This document shows, one piece after another, positions 18,334-27,100 of a DNA stretch of 64,000 nt. Numbering within the stretch: the stretch's first letter is position 1; every line of letters begins with the position of its first letter. Origin of the DNA: Blastocatellia bacterium (GTDB lineage Bacteria > Acidobacteriota > Blastocatellia > Pyrinomonadales > Pyrinomonadaceae); NCBI GenBank assembly GCA_003168335.1, contig PMSM01000006.1:310001-374000 (forward strand). The letters run 5' to 3'. The position numbers and the translations under genes were made by a program. The notes beneath the pieces were generated by a model, which had not been told where the DNA came from, did not search any database, and saw only the letters and a list, made by a program, of their open reading frames with translations.

Positions 18334-20376
18334 ATGTCCACTGACGCAATTAACGCAAGGCCGAAGGTCGTGAAGTTCAACGGCCGCATGCTTTTTCTCA
18401 CCGAAGACACGTCTTTGATTCGGCGACAACTCGAAGCCCCTGCTGAGGAAGCAAGAGCATTGGAAGACGAGCTGGCGCAGCGACTGCTGAACGACGACCT
18501 GCCTTTGGTTAATAACATTTCCACCGACGAGATCACGCCGGGCTGGGTTTGCTTTTATTACGACGAGACATTGGGTCAATACGTTTATGTTGGCATGCGC
18601 GAAGGCTCGGTCAAAAAAGATGAAGTGAAGCAGGGCGGCTTCGCCGTCGTGGTTTCGGGGCTCTCTAAAGGATGCGGATCGTCGAGGGAAACAGCGCCGT
18701 ACGCGGAGAAATGGGCCGGCATTCAACTGGTCATAGCCCGTAGCATCGAAAAAATTTACGGCCAGAATTCACAGAACATCGGGCTTCTGACCTCGACTGA
18801 TTTTGGTTTGATTGAACGCATTCGGCAAGGTGAAGAGATCCAACTCGCAGAGTTCACCAACGGCCTGGATCCGATCGCGCAATCGATCGTCGAGCACGGC
18901 GGCCTCTTTAATTACAACAAGGCGCGCCTGGCGGGTGAAATCTCGCCACCAATAATCGAGTTAGGCCTCCCTGACGGTCGGGCTTCTGACACGTCGCTCA
19001 AGCAGCGGCCGATGAATATCGTCGAAAAAATTATTGCGCGTCATGCTTTCGTCAAAGCCGGACAGATCGGTGTCGCGGCGGTGAAGCCGGGCGACGCGCT
19101 GTTTGCTGTAGCCGACGTTCGTTTCTCTCACGAGTACGTTACGCCGATGGCTGAATCGCTTTTCAAGCAGGCCCTTGGGTCGAACGCGAGAGTTACCGAG
19201 CCCCAATCAGTCTTTGCTTTTCGCGATCACCTGACGTTCTTAAGCAAAGTGATGTCGCCCAAACATCGCGAGATGGGTCTGCTGGAAAAGGCCGACGGGC
19301 TGGCAACTACACAGGAAAGTTTTACTAAAGCGCAGGGCATCAAGCTCTACGGTGGAAATGCGGAGCACGGCTCGGAAGCAATCTGCCACAACGCGGTCGT
19401 CGAAGACCTCGCCTTGCCGGGTCAGATCGTGATTGGCACCGACTCGCATACGTGCATGGCCGGCGTGTTGGGCTGCTTTGCGTTCGGGGTCGGCTCAACC
19501 GACATGGCCAACGCCTGGTACACGAAGGACATTCGCATCCGCGTGCCGGAAACCGTGCGTTACGTTTTGAAAGGAACGAAACGTGCCGACGTCGCCGCGA
19601 AAGATGTGATGCTTTACATTCTCGCCAGCGACTACATGAAGACGAGCAAAGGGATCGGCAAGGTGCTCGAATTTGCCGGCGAGGATTTGCAGAACTGGGC
19701 TATGGATGAAAGAGCCACCCTCACCAACATGTCCGTCGAAGCCGGCGGCTTTACCGGCATCATCGAGCCCGACGAGTTCACGCTCGATTACATTGTGAAG
19801 ATGCGCGGACTCGATCCGGAAGAGGTGCGCAAAGGATTCATCTACAGTGACACGGACGCCGAGTATGCGGCGACCTTTGAGATCGACCTTGATGAAGTTC
19901 GTCCGATGGTCGCGCTCCCCGGAGATCCGCGTAACGGAATCCCGATCGACGAACTTCCGCAGGAAGTTCGAATAGATGCGGCGTACGGGGGCAGTTGCAC
20001 CGGCGGCAAGATGGCCGACATGGACATGTACGCGACCGTCTTGAAGAACGCATTATCAAGGGGCAAGCGTGTCGCGCCGGGCGTGCATCTCTACCTGCAA
20101 TTCGGTTCGCAGAAGATCAAACAATACGCGCGCGAAAAGGGCTACATCGAAATCTTTACCGAGGCCGGAGCGGAATTGATCGATCCAAGCTGCGGCGCCT
20201 GTATCAACGCCGGCCCCGGCGCTTCCCAAACCGCGGAGACCGTGACCGTCAGCGCCCAGAACCGGAACTTCCCCGGCCGCTCAGGCCCGGGAAAGCTTTA
20301 CCTCGCCTCACCATATGTTGTCGCCGCATCCGCAATCGCCGGAAAGATCATTGAGCCGGACGAGTTTCTGGATTAA
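18334..20376 (+). CDS. Aconitase-superfamily hydratase, fused small (LeuD-like) then large (LeuC-like) domains
   Basis: The start at 18334 has AAGGAG five bases upstream; an in-frame ATG at 18319 is less likely. The 680-residue enzyme has a LeuD-like swivel domain first (NISTDEITPGW, GLSKGCGSSRETAPYAEKWAG, IGLLTSTDFGL) and then a LeuC-like catalytic domain with iron-sulfur ligands in GTDSHTC and DPSCGACINAGPG. The family isomerises citrate/isocitrate or related 2-hydroxyacids. The domain order is the reverse of AcnA. Residues 212-220 (LPDGRASDT), in the interdomain linker, are encoded by a REP-B fragment. Aconitase versus isopropylmalate or homoaconitate substrate is not decided by sequence. 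Confidence 0.85.
   Translation: MSTDAINARPKVVKFNGRMLFLTEDTSLIRRQLEAPAEEARALEDELAQRLLNDDLPLVNNISTDEITPGWVCFYYDETLGQYVYVGMREGSVKKDEVKQGGFAVVVSGLSKGCGSSRETAPYAEKWAGIQLVIARSIEKIYGQNSQNIGLLTSTDFGLIERIRQGEEIQLAEFTNGLDPIAQSIVEHGGLFNYNKARLAGEISPPIIELGLPDGRASDTSLKQRPMNIVEKIIARHAFVKAGQIGVAAVKPGDALFAVADVRFSHEYVTPMAESLFKQALGSNARVTEPQSVFAFRDHLTFLSKVMSPKHREMGLLEKADGLATTQESFTKAQGIKLYGGNAEHGSEAICHNAVVEDLALPGQIVIGTDSHTCMAGVLGCFAFGVGSTDMANAWYTKDIRIRVPETVRYVLKGTKRADVAAKDVMLYILASDYMKTSKGIGKVLEFAGEDLQNWAMDERATLTNMSVEAGGFTGIIEPDEFTLDYIVKMRGLDPEEVRKGFIYSDTDAEYAATFEIDLDEVRPMVALPGDPRNGIPIDELPQEVRIDAAYGGSCTGGKMADMDMYATVLKNALSRGKRVAPGVHLYLQFGSQKIKQYAREKGYIEIFTEAGAELIDPSCGACINAGPGASQTAETVTVSAQNRNFPGRSGPGKLYLASPYVVAASAIAGKIIEPDEFLD
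18970..18992. repeat. REP-B fragment inside the aconitase-type gene
   Basis: These 23 bases (CCTGACGGTCGGGCTTCTGAC plus AC) are identical to 29594-29616 in an intergenic gap and are the inverse of the family B signature at 14868-14926 and 6500-6530. They are read in frame as part of LPDGRASDT. Confidence 0.85.
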
Positions 20377-20663
20377 CGTGAAAGTGCGGCTTACGCGGAT
20401 AGGCCCACGTGCCCGGTTGGCAACCAGTAAGAACGTTCCAAGCCAACAGGCGGGTTCGACTCCGCAAAAACTTCCGACATCTTGCGTCCAGTACATGGCG
20501 AATTATAACGGATGGGGTACGAGCGGTTTGCAGCTTCTGGTGGGACATTACCAACGAGCGCGTAGCTGTTAATTTCCCCTTTCTCGTGTATCATGTCGCC
20601 GCTTTTCGATCCCTTTCCCGTTAATGGTTCAAGCATTTCTGCTGAACTTTGAAGGAGTACCCA

Positions 20664-21062
20664 ATGTTAAGTAAGACTTTATTGATTTTGGCCGTTTTGT
20701 GCGCCGCCATTTTGGTCGGATGCAGTAAGACTGACACGACGGAAAACAGCAACACGATGGCCGGCAATTCCAACAAAGCCACCTCTACGACCAGCCCGGC
20801 GACCACCACGACGACATCAACCGCCGGTGAAAAGATTGGCATTCCGGAGTGCGACGACTTCATTGCCAAGTACGACGCCTGCGTTTCCAGCAAGGTGCCG
20901 GAAGCCCAACAGGCTGCGCTCAAGTCAGCTGTCGATCAGTGGCGCGCCTCCTGGAAGAAACTGGCTTCCAACCCGGCCACCAAAGGAACACTCGCAGCAG
21001 CTTGCAAGCAGGCCGCTGACCAACAGGCTGCCGCACTGAAGTCATACGGCTGCACCTGGTAA
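20664..21062 (+). CDS. Lipoprotein with Cys-containing helical domain
   Basis: The start at ATG 20664 follows GAAGGAG. The 132-residue product has signal peptide LLILAVLCAAILVGC with lipobox LVGC, then a Thr/Asn/Ser-rich linker (about residues 20-55). The C-terminal domain reads IPECDDFIAKYDACVSSKVP, then QWRASWKKLASNPA and LAAACKQAADQQAAALKSYGC, with four Cys residues in a helical pattern, probably two disulfides. I recall similar domains as conserved hypothetical proteins in Acidobacteriota; no function is known to me. Confidence 0.6.
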   Translation: MLSKTLLILAVLCAAILVGCSKTDTTENSNTMAGNSNKATSTTSPATTTTTSTAGEKIGIPECDDFIAKYDACVSSKVPEAQQAALKSAVDQWRASWKKLASNPATKGTLAAACKQAADQQAAALKSYGCTW

Positions 21063-21120
21063 TCGATTTTCGCGGGCTTGATGAAGAGCCGCTGAAAGTC
21101 CGAAACCAGACGAGTCTACC

Positions 21121-21210
21121 GAGCGGGGCAGTAGCCAGACCGTCAGGGAGTGCTTTATCTCAATTTCGAGGTTGAGGTGCTCTCTACGGCTTGCGCTACC
21201 GCCCCTTCTC
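21121..21210. repeat. REP-B palindromic element
   Basis: GGGGCAGTAGCCAGACCGTC at 21125-21144 is matched by the degenerate inverse CGGCTTGCGCTACCGCCCC at about 21188-21206. It lies between two plus-strand genes. Confidence 0.75.
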
Positions 21211-21285
21211 TATGACCTGTTTCAGGGCCGGCTAACTCCTCTTGCTTGTCGCCCGGACCAACTCCTTCTGCTATAATCCCGCGCC

Positions 21286-22746
21286 ATGAAAAATATTCTC
21301 GCTCGTTCAATCGCTGTTGCTCTCCTCGCCCTCTTTTTCGTTCAGACGTCTTTCGCCACTTGCGGCGGAGGCGGCGGTGGCGGTGGCGGCGGCATGTCCA
21401 ATAGCGGCGGCAGTGGCGGCTCGAACGCGCCCACGTACCCAGTGCCCTGGAAGATCTATAAAGCTAAGGACGTGCCGGCAACGGGTCTGGTTCTCTATTG
21501 GTTTCCGGCCAATGAGACCGAAGTAAGGAATTCGAGCCTGCGTCAATCACGCGCGCTGTCCCTGTACGCTTCGCAATGCGTCGCAATGGAAGTGGGCGAC
21601 ACGCAGGTCCCGAACGCCGACAAACTGCTGGGCGACTCAAAGCTGCCGGTGGCGGTGCTGGCGACTCCTGAGGGCGCTCCGGTCAAGAAGATCGAAAACA
21701 CAAATGGCAAGCTCAAAGTCGCGGACGTGGAAAAGGTTGTCGAGTCCGAAATGAAGCAACGCGAGACCGCGGTTGACAGCCAGTTGGCAGAGGCCGCCAG
21801 AAAGGTGAAAGCGGGCGACAACGATGGCGCGATCAAAGGCTATCGCGCCGTGCTGGATCAGAAATGCCTGTTTCCGAAAAAAGCAAAAGATGCCGCCAGG
21901 GAACTGAAAAAACTCGGCGTCGAAGTTGCAAGCATACCGGCGGCGCCAATCTTTGCGCCGCGCCAGAGCGCGCGGATCGAAACGACAATGAAGCAGGGAC
22001 TGATAGCCGAGAATAGCGGCCGCTACATTGCCGCGGACAAGTTGTACACCCGGGCGCACCTGATGGATCCGGCTGATCCAACACCACTGCGCTTCCTGGG
22101 TGAAAACTATCGCCACAACATCGGCGACTGGAACAAGGCGCGCGCGGTTTTCGAAACGATTCTGAACATGCCGGCCGATTCGCTGTCGCGCTCGGTCGCG
22201 CTGCACGGCCTGGGCAAGATGACGATTCACGATGGTGAGTTCAAAAAAGGTTTGGCCTTGATGGAGCGCGCGGTGGAAGAGTTTCCGCTGGCACTCGCCT
22301 ATCGAAACCTCGCGGTCTACTGGAACTCCGAAGGCAACCCGGTCAAGGCTAACGCATACACGCAAACGGCCCTGGCCCTCGATCCCAAAGATCCTTACAA
22401 CCTGGTCTTCGCCGCCGTGTTCATGGCGGCAAATGGAAAGAAGGAAGAGGCCCTGAAGATTGCGCGCGACAACGTCAATCTAATGCCGGCTTCATACAAC
22501 CTGGCGGCAATCTACGCGCAGAACGGACAGCGCGACATGGCACTGAGTTTGTTGCGCCGTCACTTCTTCCAGTACGAACGCTACCAGGCTGTACGCACAA
22601 AAGAGATGATGGAAGCGCGTGTCGATGCCGTGTTCGATTCCATCCGCACGGATCACACTTTCATCGCGCTGACCAGCGGCGCCGACGGCAAACTGCCGAT
22701 TCCGATGAAGGGGATGCCGGCGACGCAAGCGAGCCCTAACCGATAA
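21286..22746 (+). CDS. Exported TPR protein with poly-Gly N-terminus
   Basis: A 486-residue product with signal peptide MKNILARSIAVALLALFFVQTSFA, then Thr-Cys and a run of ten Gly followed by MSNSGGSGGS. Residues 45-150 form an unrecognised domain (ATGLVLYWFPANETEVRNSS). From about 160 there are tetratricopeptide-like repeats, for example AENSGRYIAADKLYTRAHLMDPADP and LGENYRHNIGDWNKARAVFETIL and SEGNPVKANAYTQTALALDPKDP. TPR arrays bind partner proteins. The poly-Gly tract is encoded by GGC/GGT/GGA repeats and may vary by slippage. Confidence 0.75.
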   Translation: MKNILARSIAVALLALFFVQTSFATCGGGGGGGGGGMSNSGGSGGSNAPTYPVPWKIYKAKDVPATGLVLYWFPANETEVRNSSLRQSRALSLYASQCVAMEVGDTQVPNADKLLGDSKLPVAVLATPEGAPVKKIENTNGKLKVADVEKVVESEMKQRETAVDSQLAEAARKVKAGDNDGAIKGYRAVLDQKCLFPKKAKDAARELKKLGVEVASIPAAPIFAPRQSARIETTMKQGLIAENSGRYIAADKLYTRAHLMDPADPTPLRFLGENYRHNIGDWNKARAVFETILNMPADSLSRSVALHGLGKMTIHDGEFKKGLALMERAVEEFPLALAYRNLAVYWNSEGNPVKANAYTQTALALDPKDPYNLVFAAVFMAANGKKEEALKIARDNVNLMPASYNLAAIYAQNGQRDMALSLLRRHFFQYERYQAVRTKEMMEARVDAVFDSIRTDHTFIALTSGADGKLPIPMKGMPATQASPNR

Positions 22747-22803
22747 CGAGATCGTGAAGCGCGGCAGTGACAGCAGACGTTTTGTCGATCCCGAAACTCT
22801 TAT

Positions 22804-22937
22804 TAGCACCTCGCTTCAGCGAGGTGGCCCGGAAGCAGGAACTACTGCCGAACCGTTTCAACGGTTTTTATGAAAAGACGTTGAAATCGCTAACTTTTGT
22901 TTGAACACGGACTACACCTCGCTGAGGCGAGGTGCTA
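22804..22937. repeat. REP-E palindromic element
   Basis: TAGCACCTCGCTTCAGCGAG at 22804-22823 (continuing GTG) is inverted at 22915-22937 (CACCTCGCTGAGGCGAGGTG then CTA). Each arm is a hairpin in itself. A smaller terminator-like hairpin lies between the arms. Confidence 0.85.
22851..22869 (+). terminator. Small intrinsic terminator
   Basis: AACCGT-TTCA-ACGGTT followed by TTT and A. It lies about 105 bases past the stop of the TPR gene, inside the REP-E element. Confidence 0.55.
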
Positions 22938-23034
22938 TCGGACTTTCAAAGCTTCTTTTGGAGAACAAACGGAAAGAACGGATCCCAGTCGCCGTCACAA
23001 AACTCCAAGCTTGGCGATTCGCCTCTTTGATCTT

Positions 23035-23289
23035 TCAAGCAGTTCGCCGCACTTCTTCTCGCACAACCCGCCGCACAACTTCTTCCAGAGATTCCGGGCG
23101 CGACTTGATGTGCTCGCGCAGAGCGTGATTGATCAGCGTCTGATAGTTGCCGCCGCCGGCCTTGTGAACCTCTCGACGAAACCAGTTGAGAATCTCGTCA
23201 TCCAGGCGGATCGTGATCCGGCTCTTGCCGCGCGCGGCCGTAATCACCGCACCTCGTTTGCCTTTACTAAAATCGTATTCCTTTTTCAT
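23035..23289 (-). CDS. brnA: BrnA family antitoxin
   Basis: An 84-residue protein with the BrnA layout: a basic N-terminus (YDFSKGKRGAVI), a ribbon-helix-helix core (SRITIRLDDEILNWFRREVHKAGGGNYQTLINHALREHI) and an Arg-rich helical tail. BrnA neutralises BrnT and autoregulates the operon. It overlaps the toxin stop by 4 bases, so translation is probably coupled. Confidence 0.92.
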   Translation of the reverse strand: MKKEYDFSKGKRGAVITAARGKSRITIRLDDEILNWFRREVHKAGGGNYQTLINHALREHIKSRPESLEEVVRRVVREEVRRTA

Positions 23290-23555
23290 AAGCCCTCTTC
23301 ATATTCGCGCCGCTCGTCCGGCGTAGCGTTGCGCGCAGAAATTATCCGAATCTTCTCAACTCGCCACGTGTAGACGACGACCAATACGCGAGCCAGGACG
23401 TCCATGCCAATAGTAACGAAACGTTTCTCGTCCGGGTCATCGTCGTCGATGGTTACGGCGGACTTGTCCTCGAATACAATTGCTGCATCGGCAAAATCAA
23501 CGCCATGCTTTCGCAGATTGCTTGTCGCTTTCTTCGGATCCCACTCATAAACCAC
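23286..23555 (-). CDS. brnT: BrnT family ribonuclease toxin
   Basis: The family normally begins (M)xFEWDPxKA; here VVYEWDPKKATSNLRKHGVDF fits a GTG start at 23555, giving 89 residues. The frame extends to ATG 23582 (MYKCAYTAI), but those bases form a dyad that looks like the operator. The rest, FADAAIVFEDKSAVTIDDDDPDEKRFVTIGMDVLARVLVVVYTWR and IRIISARNATPDERREYE, is standard for BrnT, a RelE-fold ribosome-independent RNase. Confidence 0.9.
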   Translation of the reverse strand: MVYEWDPKKATSNLRKHGVDFADAAIVFEDKSAVTIDDDDPDEKRFVTIGMDVLARVLVVVYTWRVEKIRIISARNATPDERREYEEGL

Positions 23556-23565
23556 GATTGCAGTG

Positions 23566-23583
23566 TATGCACATTTGTACATA
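23566..23583 (-). promoter_or_regulatory. Candidate BrnA operator at the brnT start
   Basis: The dyad TATGTAC-AAAT-GTGCATA (minus strand) has half-site ATGYAC with one transition. It sits 10 bases upstream of the preferred GTG start of brnT. BrnA is known to repress its own promoter; assignment of this dyad is inference. Confidence 0.45.
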
Positions 23584-23864
23584 TTCGCAAGAGCAAAATC
23601 TCCACCCCATTTTCTCTGCCCCAGAACCGCTATTTGCTGCTAGTATATGGCCGACGCTCCCCCGGGCCCGGAAAACCTGAAACCTTTGGTCGTCGCGACT
23701 CACTAACAACCGGAATATGCCAAACCGCTGGCCCGCGAGAACGACTTATTGAAACCCCGTCGATCGGTTGGCGTGTAAGGGTAGGTAATCGCGGTCGCTT
23801 CAGCTCAAACAACTAAACCTGGCGGTGTCTGGGCCAGGCCCATTCAAGAAACTGCTGAGGGCTT

Positions 23865-26800
23865 ATGTCACGTTCTCCCATTAGCCGGATACTCACGGCG
23901 CTGGCAACCTGCGTTCTTCTTCTTATCGTGATAGCGCCTGATGGTTTCTCTCAGCCAGGTACTGGATCGATCAAGGGCACCGTCACAGATCAGCTCGACG
24001 GCCTGGTCACAAACGCCACGATAGTTGCCAAAGACGCTCAGGGCACTGAGAGAACGGTTGTGACCAACTCGTCGGGCGCTTACGAATTCCGATCGCTGGC
24101 ACCGGGCAATTACGCTCTGAGAGTCTCGGCCACTGGTTTCTCAGTGCTGGAAGAGAAAAAGGTCGTGGTTAAGCCGGGCGCAACTACGACGCTTGATTTG
24201 CAATTAAGCATCGAAGCCCTGGAACAACAGGTCACGGTCGACAACAAAGGAGTCAGCACCGACTCGGATCGAAATGGGGATGCCATGGTTCTGCGCGGCC
24301 GCGACCTGGAGGCCCTACCCAACGATCCGGATGCGCTGGCAGCGGCACTGCAGGCGATGGCCGGACCAGCCCAGGGTGAAAACGCTCCGCAGGTGACCGT
24401 CGATGGATTCTCAAACGGCACCGTCCCGCCGAAGGAAGCAATCAGGGAAGTTCGCATCAACCAGAATCCCTACTCGGCTGAGAATGAATACCCGGGCTGG
24501 GGCGGCATTGAGATCTATACTCAACCGGGTTCTGACAAATTCCACGGCGGGGCCAACTTTAACTTCAACGACGAAAGCCTGAATTCGCGGAATCCATTCG
24601 CACTAAGACGGGCGCCGTATCAGCAACGGGGGTTCACCGCGAATCTCACCGGCCCGGTGGTCAAGAAACGCGCCTCGTTCTCTTTCAACATGGGGCGCTA
24701 TGCCAGTGAGAGCAATGCCGTAATCAACGCCACAATTCTCGATCCCGTCACGTTGAAGCCCGCGCTATTTAACCAGACCATAGTCACGCCAAACGTTTCG
24801 ACTTACTTCAGCATTCGCGGGGACTTGAAGATTAACAAGAAGCACACGCTCGTCGGAAGTTTCCAATACAACAGGTTTTCACAGAATCCAGGGCACCCGG
24901 GAGGGTTCTCGCTGCCATCGCGAGGGTATAAAGGCAGCGGCAATAACTACACGGTGCAACTGACAGAGACGGCGATCATCAATGAAAAGACCATCAACGA
25001 AACTCGGCTGCAGGTAATACATAACATTTATCGGCAGACCGCGAGCACGCTCCTGCCCGCGCTCAACGTGGCGGACTCGTTTTATGGCGGTGGCGCACAG
25101 ATCGGCTCTGCGTCCAACCAGCAGGATCGCGTGGAGCTGCAAAACTTCACGTCATGGTCGCATGGTAATCACTTTCTTAAGATCGGTGGGCGTCTCAGGA
25201 ATGTGCGGATCAAGAGTATCGCACCGTCCAATTTCGGCGGGAGTTACACCTTCGCTGGTGGCACGGGTCCGAGCCTCGATGCTAATGATCAGATTATTCC
25301 GGGCGGCGCGACTATTGAAATCAGCAGTCTCGAGCGCTACCGGCGCACGCTGTTGTTTCAACGGCAGGGTCTGAGTGCGGCGCAGATCAGAATTCTGGGT
25401 GGCGGCGCCGCCCAATTCGCGATCGCCGGTGGTAATCCCGAGGCCGGCGTCAATCAAAGCGACATCAGTTTCTATGCCCAGGACGAGTGGAAGGTGCGGC
25501 CGAACTTCACCATCTCACCGGGACTGCGCTACGAAAACCAGAGCAACATCAGCAGCAATTTGAACTTTGCTCCGCGCATCGGGTTCGCGTGGTCACCTTC
25601 AGTTGGCAATAAGAAAGCCGCGCCGCCGGCAACTGCGATTAAGACGGGCGCCCAAGCCAAACCAGGGCCGGGCGCGCCGGTGAAGACAGCCGGTCCCAGC
25701 CAGCCGAAGACGGTCGTTCGCGGAGGTGTCGGCATCTTCTATAACCGAATATCGGAGAACCTGATCCTTCAATCACTGCGATTCAACGGCATTAACCAGC
25801 AGCAATTCGTCGTCTCTGACACAGCGGTGCTCGATTTGTTTCCGCTAATCCCGCCGATTGGTCTGCTGAACGCATTTGCTCAACCACAGACGCGGTACCT
25901 TCTGGCTCCGGACCTGGCTACGGCTTATTCGTTCCGCGGTTCAGCGAGTATCGAGCATCAACTGACTCGCGATCTGAAACTCGATATCAATTACACACAC
26001 GCGCGGCAGATTCGGACTCAGCGGACGGTGAACATCAACGCGCCGCTGGCAGGCACTTATGATCCGGCCGTCCCCTCGAGCGGCACCCGCCCGCTCGGCG
26101 ACGGCGCCGGCAATGTCCTGGAGTCTCAATCAACCGGCCGGTCCGCGTATGACTCGCTCAGTGTGGGGATCAATGGAAAAGTGGGGAAAGTGAATTTCTG
26201 GACCTCCTATTCACTGAATAGTAGTCGCGGTACTGACACCGGGACCAGCGGTTCTTCGTTTAATCCTTACGACTTCAGCCAGGAGTATGGCCGGTCTTCT
26301 TTCGATGTGCGGCATTGGTTCTATGCCAATGCCTATTATCAAACTCGTTCAGGATTCAGTGTGAACACTTTTATCATCGCCAATTCAGGTCCGCGTTTTA
26401 ATATCACCACCGGACGCGACACGAACGGCGATACGTTTTTTACCGAGCGGCCGGCCTTTGCGACGGATCTCAACAAACCCGGTGTGGTCGTCACGCCACT
26501 CGGCGCTTTCGATCCGAATCCCGCACCCGGCCAGCCAATCATTCCGCGAAACTTCGGACAGGCGCCAGCCTTCGTTTCAGTCAACTTCGGTGTGTCAAAG
26601 ACGATCAAGTTCGGTCGCGCGATTCCGCCGAAAACCCCGCCACCCGCAGCGGCCGGAAGCGTCGTGACCACCAGCGGGAATGTAAGCACAACCCAGACCG
26701 GGACGACGACCGGCGGCCAAAAGCCGGCCCCAAAACCGCAGATCCAGCGGCCATACCAACTGACGTTTTCGATCAATGCAAACAATCTTTTGAACCGCAA

Positions 26801-26945
26801 CAATCAAGGGACGCCCGTCGGCAACATGGCCTCGCCATACTTTCTGAAATCGACCGGAACTTCGGGGATGTTCTTTTTTGGCCCCGGCGGCGGCGGTCCG
26901 GGCGGAAATCGACAGATTACGCTGCGGGTGAGATTGAGCTTCTGA
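23865..26945 (+). CDS. TonB-dependent receptor, Oar-like, with N-terminal CarboxypepD_reg domain
   Basis: A 1026-residue outer-membrane protein. The signal peptide is LATCVLLLIVIAPDGFS. Residues 35-125 form a carboxypeptidase-regulatory-like beta-sandwich (GSIKGTVTDQLDGLVTNATI, SGAYEFRSLAPGNYALRV). A plug follows (VTVDGFSNGTVPPKEAIREV, GGIEIYTQPGSDKFHGGANF), then a long barrel ending in ITLRVRLSF with an aromatic C-terminus. Two Pro/Ala/Thr-rich low-complexity inserts lie at about 585-620 and 925-965. Such receptors are expanded in Acidobacteriota and probably take up glycans or other large substrates; no SusD partner is nearby. Confidence 0.9.
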   Translation: MSRSPISRILTALATCVLLLIVIAPDGFSQPGTGSIKGTVTDQLDGLVTNATIVAKDAQGTERTVVTNSSGAYEFRSLAPGNYALRVSATGFSVLEEKKVVVKPGATTTLDLQLSIEALEQQVTVDNKGVSTDSDRNGDAMVLRGRDLEALPNDPDALAAALQAMAGPAQGENAPQVTVDGFSNGTVPPKEAIREVRINQNPYSAENEYPGWGGIEIYTQPGSDKFHGGANFNFNDESLNSRNPFALRRAPYQQRGFTANLTGPVVKKRASFSFNMGRYASESNAVINATILDPVTLKPALFNQTIVTPNVSTYFSIRGDLKINKKHTLVGSFQYNRFSQNPGHPGGFSLPSRGYKGSGNNYTVQLTETAIINEKTINETRLQVIHNIYRQTASTLLPALNVADSFYGGGAQIGSASNQQDRVELQNFTSWSHGNHFLKIGGRLRNVRIKSIAPSNFGGSYTFAGGTGPSLDANDQIIPGGATIEISSLERYRRTLLFQRQGLSAAQIRILGGGAAQFAIAGGNPEAGVNQSDISFYAQDEWKVRPNFTISPGLRYENQSNISSNLNFAPRIGFAWSPSVGNKKAAPPATAIKTGAQAKPGPGAPVKTAGPSQPKTVVRGGVGIFYNRISENLILQSLRFNGINQQQFVVSDTAVLDLFPLIPPIGLLNAFAQPQTRYLLAPDLATAYSFRGSASIEHQLTRDLKLDINYTHARQIRTQRTVNINAPLAGTYDPAVPSSGTRPLGDGAGNVLESQSTGRSAYDSLSVGINGKVGKVNFWTSYSLNSSRGTDTGTSGSSFNPYDFSQEYGRSSFDVRHWFYANAYYQTRSGFSVNTFIIANSGPRFNITTGRDTNGDTFFTERPAFATDLNKPGVVVTPLGAFDPNPAPGQPIIPRNFGQAPAFVSVNFGVSKTIKFGRAIPPKTPPPAAAGSVVTTSGNVSTTQTGTTTGGQKPAPKPQIQRPYQLTFSINANNLLNRNNQGTPVGNMASPYFLKSTGTSGMFFFGPGGGGPGGNRQITLRVRLSF

Positions 26946-27100
26946 TGACCGCGGAAGTCTCTGCAGGTTTCACTCAAATCCGAATAACGAGTTAGTCTCA
27001 ATCCCGGGTTGCGCAACGGATCTTTCAAGCGGCCGCTGTGCCGACTGATAAAGAAAATGTGCGGCGAATCATGTCTGATTGTCGTAAAATGTGAAGCATC

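Noticed and set aside
20425-20475. tRNA-like segment: GTTCCAAGC followed by GCGGGTTCGACTCCGC resembles an anticodon loop plus T-arm.
   Set aside because: The T-stem does not pair without adding a base, the anticodon stem fails, and no acceptor stem or CCA context is visible. At best a decayed fragment.
22897-23373. 158-residue plus-strand frame across brnA.
   Set aside because: BrnA and BrnT on the minus strand are clear; this frame begins in a REP-E element and has no recognisable domain.
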